From: JBQTJJ01 sp052387235
Lineage (GTDB): Bacteria; Actinomycetota; Acidimicrobiia; Acidimicrobiales; GCA-2861595
Reading direction: 5' to 3'
Length of the DNA stretch: 6,666 nucleotides
Assembly (NCBI GenBank): GCA_052387235.1
Contig: JBQTJJ010000129.1
Span: forward strand, 1-6,666
Shown: one piece after another, positions 1 through 5,293 of the stretch
How positions within the stretch are numbered: position 1 is the first letter of the stretch
How the letters are laid out: the number at the start of each line of letters is the position of its first letter
Made by a program: the position numbers and the translations under genes
Notes under the pieces: model-generated
The model's input: only the letters and a program-made list of their open reading frames with translations
What the model was told of the DNA's origin: nothing
Database searches by the model: none

Positions 1-700
1 TGCTGGTCACGCGTCGCAGCACGGCGTCGACGAGCACGCCGGCGACGGTGTCCACGAAGGTGAAGTCGCGGGTCTGGCGGCCGTCGCCGTGGACCGGCAG
101 CGGCCGGCCCTCCACCGCCGCCGACACGAAGGCCGGGACCACCGCCGCGTAGGTGTGGCGGGGAGGCTGCAGGGGCCCGAACACGTTGAAGAACCGGAAG
201 GCCAGCACCTCGAGCCCGTAGCAGGCGGCGTGGGCCAGGGCGTACGACTCGGTGGCCAGCTTGCTGGCGGCGTAGGGGCTCACGGGCATGGGCGCCAGTC
301 CCTCGTGCTTGGGCAGGACCGCGTTGGCGCCGTAGACCGACGACGACGAGGCCAGCGCGAGGTACGGGCCGCCGGCCCGGCGGACGGCCTCGAGCACCTC
401 CATGGTCCCTGTGGCGTTGGCGGCGTGCGTCGCCATCGGGTCGTCCACCGAACGGGGCACGGACGATCGGGCGGCCAGGTGGACCACGGCCGAGGCGCCG
501 GCGAAGGCCCGGTCCAGCAGGTCCCGGTCGAGGATGGTCCCCTCCACCAGCTCGACGCCGGCGATCCCGGCCAGGTTCTCCCGGAAGCCCGTCGACAGGT
601 CGTCGAGCACCACGACGTCGCTGACCCGGTCCTCCGAGGCCAGGAGGCGGCACAGGTTCCCGCCGATGAACCCGGCCCCGCCGGTGACGACCACCCTCAT
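1..700 (-). CDS. NAD-dependent nucleotide-sugar epimerase/dehydratase (extended SDR, WbpP/GalE-like), C-terminus outside window
   Basis: Extended short-chain dehydrogenase/reductase predicted to act in the cytoplasm on a UDP- or dTDP-sugar, most likely as a C4 epimerase supplying surface polysaccharide synthesis. The ATG is at 700-698, and 233 codons are visible before the window edge; family members usually have about 310-340 residues, so roughly the last quarter is missing. Seen directly: the Rossmann glycine motif TGGAGFIG (residues 6-13); acidic D33-D34 after the second strand, favouring NAD over NADP; HLAA (74-77); the serine run SSSSVYG (118-124); the catalytic pair Y143 and K147 in SPYAASK; FRFFNVFGP (168-176); and GDGRQTRDFTFVD (205-217). 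The SSSSVYG motif and the Ser-to-Tyr spacing resemble WbpP/TviC UDP-N-acetylhexosamine 4-epimerases, but UDP-galactose 4-epimerase or a related dehydratase cannot be excluded. It is divergent from the DUF4012 gene. There is no Shine-Dalgarno sequence, and a TATGCT box lies 8 nt before the ATG, which suggests leaderless expression. Confidence 0.93.
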   Translation of the reverse strand, partial: MRVVVTGGAGFIGGNLCRLLASEDRVSDVVVLDDLSTGFRENLAGIAGVELVEGTILDRDLLDRAFAGASAVVHLAARSSVPRSVDDPMATHAANATGTMEVLEAVRRAGGPYLALASSSSVYGANAVLPKHEGLAPMPVSPYAASKLATESYALAHAACYGLEVLAFRFFNVFGPLQPPRHTYAAVVPAFVSAAVEGRPLPVHGDGRQTRDFTFVDTVAGVLVDAVLRRVTS

Positions 701-708
701 GGCGGGCG

Positions 709-714
709 AGCATA
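709..714 (-). promoter_or_regulatory. Putative -10 box of a leaderless epimerase transcript
   Basis: Read on the minus strand, TATGCT (714 to 709) fits the actinobacterial TANNNT -10 consensus. Eight nucleotides separate it from the ATG at 700, so transcription would begin at or next to the start codon. The short stretch between them is C-rich and has no Shine-Dalgarno sequence, which agrees with a leaderless mRNA. No convincing -35 box was identified. This is inferred from sequence alone. Confidence 0.45.
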
Positions 715-785
715 CGGCCCGGGGCGCACGCTCCCGGGCCACCGCCGGAACGCCCCCCGACGGCGAGCGACGCCGGAGCCGAACG

Positions 786-791
786 TAGGCT
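786..791 (+). promoter_or_regulatory. Possible -10 box for the DUF4012 gene
   Basis: TAGGCT fits TANNNT. It would place a transcription start near 797-799, about 28 nt before a potential start at 826 and upstream of the GGAGG ribosome binding site. No recognisable -35 element is present about 17-18 nt upstream, so the call is weak; a match to such a loose consensus can easily occur by chance. Confidence 0.25.
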
Positions 792-813
792 CAGGCCTTC
801 CGCCGCCCGACCC

Positions 814-818
814 GGAGG
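814..818 (+). promoter_or_regulatory. Shine-Dalgarno sequence GGAGG pointing to a CTG start at 826
   Basis: GGAGG sits 7 nt before an in-frame CTG at 826-828, the standard spacing. The first conventional start codon, GTG at 859, lies 40 nt downstream of this site and has no purine-rich motif of its own. There is no in-frame ATG, GTG or TTG between about 700 and 859. This site therefore decides the start: translation probably begins at CTG 826 and adds 11 hydrophobic residues (MLAVLAVAAGF) to the N-terminus. Confidence 0.5.
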
Positions 819-858
819 TTCCCACCTGCTCGCCGTCCTCGCCGTCGCCGCCGGCTTC

Positions 859-3249
859 GTGCTCGGCGCGGGCATCCTCCGCTTCGCCCGTCCCCTGCTG
901 GCCGGCGCGCCGGCGGCCCTCCTGCCGGGGCTGGCGGCGGTGGGCGCGGTCGTCGCGGTCGTCGCCGACGCTTCACCCACCGGCTTCAAGGGCACGGACC
1001 TGGCGGCAAAGGCGGCGCTGGGCGCCGGCATGGTCCTGGCTGCGGCCCGGATAAGCCCCGCCACGTGCGCGGCCGCCGGCGCCTTTGGCGTGCTGTGCAG
1101 CGGCGGTTCGTCCGAGGCGGCGGTGGCGGCCGGCGGCGCGCTGGGTCTGGTGGCGGCGGTCCTTGCCGCCGGCGAGGGGAAGGGGGTGCCGGCGTTGCAG
1201 GCGCTGGCGGGCGGTGCGCTGGCCCAGGCCGCACTGCGTCTCGAGTGGCCCGAACCCACGGGTGCCTCGGCCGCGGCGGCGGCGTTGATCGTCGCCCCGG
1301 TGCTCCTGAGCGGCCTGGGCCGGGCGCCGGCGCCCGTGCGCCGCACCGCAGGCCGAGCCGCCGCAGGCTTCGTCGTGTTCGCCCTGGTGTCGAGCGTGGC
1401 CGCCGTCCTCGCGGCCCTGGGCGCCCGCACGTCGGTGGACCAGGGCGTGAAGGCGGCGCGCGAGGGCCTCGCCGCGGTGGAGCGGTCCGACCGCGATGGG
1501 GCGGCGGACGGGTTCGGCCGGGCGGCAGCCGCCTTCGACGAGGCCGAGGGCTCCATCGGCGCATGGTGGGCCCGCCCCGCGTTCGCGGTGCCGGTGGTGG
1601 GCCAGCACGCCAAGGCCCTGGAGATCCTGGCCTCCTCGGGCGCCGAGCTGGCGGAGGTGGGAGCGCGGGCGGCCAGGGAGGCGGACCCGAGCACCCTCCG
1701 GCTCACCAACGGGGGCTTCGACCTCGACGCCCTGGCGGCCGTCCGCCGACCGGTGGAGTCGGCCTTGGCCTCCCTCGAGCGCAGCGCCGACGAGCTCGGG
1801 GACGCCGACTCACCCTGGCTGGTCGCGCCGGTGGCGGACCGCCTGGACGAGCTGGCGATCCGGGTCCGGTCGGCCCGGTCCACCACCCGGACGGCGGTCC
1901 TGGCGCTGCGCCACGCGCCGGCCCTGCTGGGCGCCGACGAGCCCCGCCGCTACTTCGTGGCCGTGCAGAACCCGGCCGAGACCCGCGGGAACGGCGGGCT
2001 CCTTGCGAACTTCGGCGAGCTGGTGGCCGAGAACGGCCGGCTGACCCTCGGACGGTTCGGCCGGCACGAGGAGCTGATGCTGGGCGGCGCCGGCGCGTCC
2101 AGGACCCTGAGCGGCCCGCCCGACTACGTCCGCCGCTACGCCGCCGCCAGCCCGGCCAGGTTCTGGAACGTGAACCTGTCGCCCGACTTCCCCACCATGG
2201 CCCAGGTGATCGAGGAGCTGTACCCGCAGTCCGGCGGCGCGGAGATCGACGGCGTGATCAGCGTGGACCCCTACGCCTTCGCCGCCTTCCTGCGGCTGGT
2301 CGGCCCCATCCAGGTACCGGGCCGGGCCGACCCGCTCACGGCCGAGAACGCGCCGGCCGCCCTCCTCCACGAGCAGTACGTGCAGTTCGGCCAGGAGGGC
2401 GAGGCCGAGCGCCGGGACTTCCTCGGCACGGCGACGCGCACCTTGTTCGGCCGTCTCACCAGCACCACCCTGCCGGCGCCGCGGGCCATCGCCGACGCCC
2501 TCTCACCGGCCGTGGCCGGCCGCCACCTGCAGCTGTCGAGCACCAGGCCGGCCGAGCAGCGCTTCTTCGAGCACATCGGGGCGGCCGGCGCCATCCCCCC
2601 GGTGCGGGGCGACTTCCTCGGGGTCGTCACCCAGAACTACAACGGCAACAAGATCGACTGGTTCCTCCGCCGCGCCTACCGCTACGAGGCCGACGTCGAC
2701 CCCTCCAGCGGCAGGGTGTCGGCCCGGCTGGAGATCAGCCTCCGCAACGACGCCCCGGCGGAAGGGCTCCCCAAGGCCGTGATCGGGTACGGCGGGCACC
2801 TGGTTCCCGAGCAGCCGGTGACCGCCGACGGGGAGAACCTCCTGTACCTGTCGGTGTACAGCCCACTGCTGCTCGAGGGGATGGCGATCGACGGGAAGGC
2901 GGTGGAGGCGGCCCAGGAGAACGAGCTGGGCCGGCGGGTCTACTCGACCCTCGTGTCGGTGCCGTCCCGGTCCACCCGGACGGTGGAGGTGAGGCTTACC
3001 GGACGGGTGCGGACCGACGGGGGCTACCGCCTCGACGTGCTGCGCCAGCCCATCGTGGCGCCCGACGAGGCCAGCGTCTCGGTGGCCCTGGTCGACGGCT
3101 GGCGGGTCGCCTCGGCCGACGGCCTCGAAGGGATCGGGACGGGCACCGCCACCGCCACCGGCGTGGCCCTTGACAGGAACCGGACGTTCCGGGCGGTACC
3201 GGAGCGGTCGGGGGACGGCTGGCTGGACCGGCTGCGGCGCGGGCGCTAG
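859..3249 (+). CDS. DUF4012 domain-containing multi-pass membrane protein
   Basis: Large membrane protein of the DUF4012 family, whose biochemical role is unknown; relatives often occur near cell-surface polysaccharide genes. The stated frame starts at GTG 859 (796 residues), but a GGAGG site supports a start at CTG 826 (807 residues). Residues 12-188 are Ala/Leu/Val/Gly-rich and appear to form about six or seven membrane segments (roughly 12-36, 50-64, 66-82, 88-104, 110-126, 137-153 and 166-188); most relatives I know have only one or two. Residues 190-350 look helical and probably extracellular, with the family motif WWARPAFAVPVVGQ (236-249). The DUF4012 core follows: YFVAVQNPAETRGNGG (365-380), NLSPDFP (439-445), IDGVISVDPYAF (463-474), LRLVGPI, and EQYVQF with ERRDFL (505-522). 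After NGNKIDW (595-601) comes a beta-rich region, residues about 605-765. The divergent neighbour is a sugar-nucleotide epimerase. A role in envelope glycopolymer handling is inference. Confidence 0.9.
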   Translation: MLGAGILRFARPLLAGAPAALLPGLAAVGAVVAVVADASPTGFKGTDLAAKAALGAGMVLAAARISPATCAAAGAFGVLCSGGSSEAAVAAGGALGLVAAVLAAGEGKGVPALQALAGGALAQAALRLEWPEPTGASAAAAALIVAPVLLSGLGRAPAPVRRTAGRAAAGFVVFALVSSVAAVLAALGARTSVDQGVKAAREGLAAVERSDRDGAADGFGRAAAAFDEAEGSIGAWWARPAFAVPVVGQHAKALEILASSGAELAEVGARAAREADPSTLRLTNGGFDLDALAAVRRPVESALASLERSADELGDADSPWLVAPVADRLDELAIRVRSARSTTRTAVLALRHAPALLGADEPRRYFVAVQNPAETRGNGGLLANFGELVAENGRLTLGRFGRHEELMLGGAGASRTLSGPPDYVRRYAAASPARFWNVNLSPDFPTMAQVIEELYPQSGGAEIDGVISVDPYAFAAFLRLVGPIQVPGRADPLTAENAPAALLHEQYVQFGQEGEAERRDFLGTATRTLFGRLTSTTLPAPRAIADALSPAVAGRHLQLSSTRPAEQRFFEHIGAAGAIPPVRGDFLGVVTQNYNGNKIDWFLRRAYRYEADVDPSSGRVSARLEISLRNDAPAEGLPKAVIGYGGHLVPEQPVTADGENLLYLSVYSPLLLEGMAIDGKAVEAAQENELGRRVYSTLVSVPSRSTRTVEVRLTGRVRTDGGYRLDVLRQPIVAPDEASVSVALVDGWRVASADGLEGIGTGTATATGVALDRNRTFRAVPERSGDGWLDRLRRGR

Positions 3250-3288
3250 CCGCGCCGGCCGCGCTGGGTGCCCGATGTCCGGATGCAC

Positions 3289-3317
3289 TCGACAAAGGCC
3301 ACGCTATGCGTCAGAAT
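3289..3317 (+). promoter_or_regulatory. Sigma-70-like promoter for the LPXTG gene
   Basis: A TCGACA -35 element (3289-3294, 5 of 6 to TTGACA) is followed after exactly 17 nt by a CAGAAT -10 element (3312-3317, 4 of 6 to TATAAT). Transcription would start near 3323-3325, about 30 nt before the ATG at 3354. The promoter would exclude the more upstream ATG at 3306 from the message. It would also uncouple the LPXTG gene from the DUF4012 gene that ends at 3249. This is prediction by eye. Confidence 0.45.
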
Positions 3318-3353
3318 GAAGGCCAGTCGCTCCGAAGGGTGGGGGTTCTCCAA

Positions 3354-3620
3354 ATGACACGTCGGTTCTCGCTGGCACTCGCTGTCACCGCCATCGCAAC
3401 GTGGGTCCTGATGCCGGGCGTCGCCTCGGCCCAGCAGGCCTCCCCCGTGGCCGTGCTGCCCCAGGTCATCGAGCAGCCCCAGGTGCTGGCCGAGACCCTG
3501 CCCCGCACGGGCTCCAGCGTCGTCTCCATGGTCGTGATCGCCCTGGCCCTCCTGGCTCTCGGCGCCGTCCTGGTGCTCGGTGCCCGCCGGCGCAACGCCG
3601 GCGACGCCAGCCCGGCCTAG
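3354..3620 (+). CDS. Minimal LPXTG-anchored secreted protein (sortase substrate)
   Basis: An 88-residue exported protein with all the parts of a sortase substrate. The signal peptide has basic R3-R4, a hydrophobic core (residues 5-20) and a likely signal peptidase site after ASA (24-26). It is followed by LPRTG (49-53), a hydrophobic membrane span (about 56-76) and a positive tail, RRR (78-80). After both cleavages the wall-linked product would be residues 27-52, only about 26 residues and rich in Gln, Pro and Val, with no cysteine. The start at ATG 3354 is preferred: AGGGTGGGGG lies about 8 nt upstream and a predicted promoter lies just before it. An in-frame ATG at 3306, with an AAAGG site, would give 104 residues but an unusually long charged leader. 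No sortase gene is in the window. It could be a small wall-decorating peptide or spacer; its function is unknown. Confidence 0.85.
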   Translation: MTRRFSLALAVTAIATWVLMPGVASAQQASPVAVLPQVIEQPQVLAETLPRTGSSVVSMVVIALALLALGAVLVLGARRRNAGDASPA

Positions 3621-3637
3621 CCGAGCCGACCGATCCA

Positions 3638-3653
3638 CCCGGCTCCGGCCGGG
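3638..3653 (+). terminator. Possible terminator hairpin after the LPXTG gene
   Basis: CCCGGC (3638-3643) and GCCGGG (3648-3653) form a perfect 6-bp stem around a TCCG tetraloop, starting 18 nt after the TAG at 3618-3620. No T-tract follows, as is common for candidate terminators in very G+C-rich actinomycetes, so the assignment rests only on the stem and its position. Confidence 0.35.
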
Positions 3654-3664
3654 ACGCAAACCTT

Positions 3665-3697
3665 CCGGCCGGCCCGGCGCAACAGCGCCCGGCCGGC
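3665..3697. terminator. Large G+C hairpin between convergent genes, likely bidirectional terminator
   Basis: The arm at 3668-3680 pairs with 3685-3697 around an AACA loop (3681-3684). This gives about 12 G-C pairs, interrupted by a single unpaired C on each side (3673 and 3690). It lies between the end of the plus-strand LPXTG gene (3620) and the end of the minus-strand ligase gene (3750), where it could stop transcription from both sides. There is no T-tract on either strand. Confidence 0.4.
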
Positions 3698-3749
3698 ACG
3701 GTCGCGTCTGGGGCCCGATGCACCGCCGCCCGGGCGCCGGCCGGTGCGC

Positions 3750-5225
3750 TCAGGCTCGGGCCAGCGCGTGCACGACGGCACCCACCTCGTCGTGGAGCCG
3801 CTGGGCCTCGCCTGCGGAGTCGGCCATGGCCGTGAACCCGAACCGGCCGTCGATGGGGATGCCGCTCAGCATGTGGGGCACCACGCCGGTGCGCCGGTCC
3901 CGGTCGAAGCCCAGGCCGGCGGCGCCGATGGCGTCGAGGACGGCCCGGGGGTCGAGGGTGCGCCACGCCGGGTCCACCAGGTTGTCCGTGGCCACGTAGT
4001 GCTTGGACCGGCCGTCGGGACCGGTGAAGGCCACGGCCTCGCTGTCGTAGGTGCCCTCCAGCAGGAGCCGGGCGGTGGCGAAGGGGTGGGTGGTCCCGCC
4101 CTTGCGCAGGTTCACCTCCAGGGCGAAAAGGTCCCAGCCCGACCGGCCGGCGCTGCGGACCGCCACGAAGTCCACCGCCAACCGCCCCACGACCCCCTCG
4201 GCCGCCAGCCGGCGCCCCACCTTGGCAGCGAGGCGGGCGATCTCCCCCGCGTAGGCCCGGTCGGCCGGGAAGCGGCAGCCCTGGTACACCTGCCCGGCGT
4301 GCCCGCCCAGCACCTGGTCGTGGGTGGACAGCACCTGCACCTCCCCGGTGGGCGTCACCGTGAGCTGGACGCTGGGGCTGCGGAAGTCGTCGCCCGTGAT
4401 CTGGGCCTCCACCACGCCGGCGTTGGCCGCCAGCGTCTCCACGTACCACCCGGGCAGGGCCTGCAGGCGCCGGGCGACCCCGTCCCGTTCGCCCGGGTCA
4501 CCGGGCGCCGGCAGCCCGTGCAGGTCGATGACGGCGTTGCCGTCCCCCGACGCGCTGTCGTCGAGCTTGACCACCGCTCCCGCCAGGTGGGGGTGGTGGG
4601 CCCGCAGCCGCAGGATGGCCCTGGTGACGCCGTCGAGGCACGCCAGGTCCTCCTCGCCGGGGGCCATGGGCACGCCCTCGTCCCGGAACAGGCGCCGGCC
4701 CCCGCTCTTGGTGCACAACGACCACAGGTGGGGCGGCGCCCCGTACAGGGGCATGTCGAGGGCGACGGCGAGGTCGCACTCGTTGGCGGTGACGTTCCAC
4801 GGCTCCACCAGCGCCGGCCCGTCGCCGGCCAGGGCCCGCAGCCGCTCCAGCAGGTCCGGGCGCTCCAGCAGCTTGACGGCCAACGGGCGGGGCGAGGGAT
4901 CGTCCATCGAGACGATGGTGAGACGCCGGCGGGCGTCGTCGCGGATCTCGTCGGGCAACAGGTCGAGATAGGCGTCCACCACGTAGTCAGGCGGCGAGGT
5001 GCAGCTCAGGTAGGCCAACCGGGTGTGCGGGTTCTTCAACAGGAGGATCGACACCAGGTAGCGCTGCTCGAGGGCAGGCAGACGCTCGGCGTAGTGCGAG
5101 AGCAGGACCGCGTCGACGCTGTAGGACGGCAGCGCCACGACCAGGTGGTCGGTGGTGGAGCCCTCCAGATCCGCCCGCCAGGCATCGACCAGCTTGGCCT
5201 GTACCCGGCGGAACGCCCCGTCCAC
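3750..5225 (-). CDS. PGM1-like ATP-grasp peptide (carboxylate-amine) ligase
   Basis: A 491-residue cytoplasmic enzyme related to PGM1 of pheganomycin biosynthesis, which uses ATP to activate a carboxylate and join it to the amino end of a peptide. Residues 1-165 form an N-terminal domain with SILLLKNPHTRLAYLSCTSP (59-78). The ATP-grasp region follows: TKSGGRRLFRDEGVPMAPG (172-190); a candidate ATP-binding lysine K220 in VVKLDDSASGDGNA, with a glycine-containing loop; D352 in VDFV; and the metal-binding ExN motif E370-V-N372 in LEVNLRKGGTTHPF. Residues about 405-465 (KHYVATDNLVDP, then GVVPHMLSGIP) match the C-terminal domain characteristic of PGM1-type ligases. The expected nucleotide and metal ligands all look intact. 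The start is GTG 5225 with a weak AGG site 8 nt upstream. It stands alone on its strand, convergent with the LPXTG gene and divergent from the methyltransferase. No peptide precursor or phenylglycine pathway gene is visible, so the substrate is unknown. Confidence 0.88.
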   Translation of the reverse strand: MDGAFRRVQAKLVDAWRADLEGSTTDHLVVALPSYSVDAVLLSHYAERLPALEQRYLVSILLLKNPHTRLAYLSCTSPPDYVVDAYLDLLPDEIRDDARRRLTIVSMDDPSPRPLAVKLLERPDLLERLRALAGDGPALVEPWNVTANECDLAVALDMPLYGAPPHLWSLCTKSGGRRLFRDEGVPMAPGEEDLACLDGVTRAILRLRAHHPHLAGAVVKLDDSASGDGNAVIDLHGLPAPGDPGERDGVARRLQALPGWYVETLAANAGVVEAQITGDDFRSPSVQLTVTPTGEVQVLSTHDQVLGGHAGQVYQGCRFPADRAYAGEIARLAAKVGRRLAAEGVVGRLAVDFVAVRSAGRSGWDLFALEVNLRKGGTTHPFATARLLLEGTYDSEAVAFTGPDGRSKHYVATDNLVDPAWRTLDPRAVLDAIGAAGLGFDRDRRTGVVPHMLSGIPIDGRFGFTAMADSAGEAQRLHDEVGAVVHALARA

Positions 5226-5281
5226 CCCACCAGCCTGCCCTGCCTCCCGACGAGATCCAACACGGCGCGCGGCCCGGCGTT

Positions 5282-5287
5282 TACCTT
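5282..5287 (+). promoter_or_regulatory. Putative -10 box of a leaderless methyltransferase transcript
   Basis: TACCTT fits TANNNT and ends 6 nt before the ATG at 5294, which puts the transcription start at or next to the start codon. No Shine-Dalgarno sequence occurs in the nucleotides before the ATG, as expected for a leaderless message. No clear -35 element was found. The box lies inside the 68-bp gap shared with the divergent ligase gene. Confidence 0.4.
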
Positions 5288-5293
5288 CTGACC

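Noticed and set aside
89..1054. A plus-strand open frame running across the epimerase gene and the intergenic region
   Set aside because: It crosses a well-supported minus-strand gene and the start of the DUF4012 gene; its composition is that of an antisense shadow.
1065..3173. A 702-codon open frame on the plus strand inside the DUF4012 gene
   Set aside because: It lies in another frame of a clearly coding gene, and its product is dominated by Arg, Gly and Pro with no recognisable motif, as expected for a frame shadow in G+C-rich DNA.
3250..3271. A possible terminator just after the DUF4012 gene
   Set aside because: The sequence is G+C-rich with partial self-complementarity, but no stem longer than about 4 bp with a reasonable loop could be built, and there is no T-tract.
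3354..3620. The small exported protein as a precursor peptide for the PGM1-like ligase
   Set aside because: It has a secretion signal and an LPXTG anchor, so it would be outside the cell, while the ligase is cytoplasmic. The genes are convergent and separated by terminator-like hairpins.
3728..3743. A G+C palindrome near the end of the ligase gene
   Set aside because: The palindrome around CGCCCGGGCG has no loop, and such words are frequent by chance in this composition; no specific role can be supported.
3744..5291. A 515-codon plus-strand open frame opposite the ligase gene
   Set aside because: The minus-strand frame has a full ATP-grasp and PGM1-type signature, whereas this frame gives low-complexity Gly/Val/His/Gln sequence with no family features.
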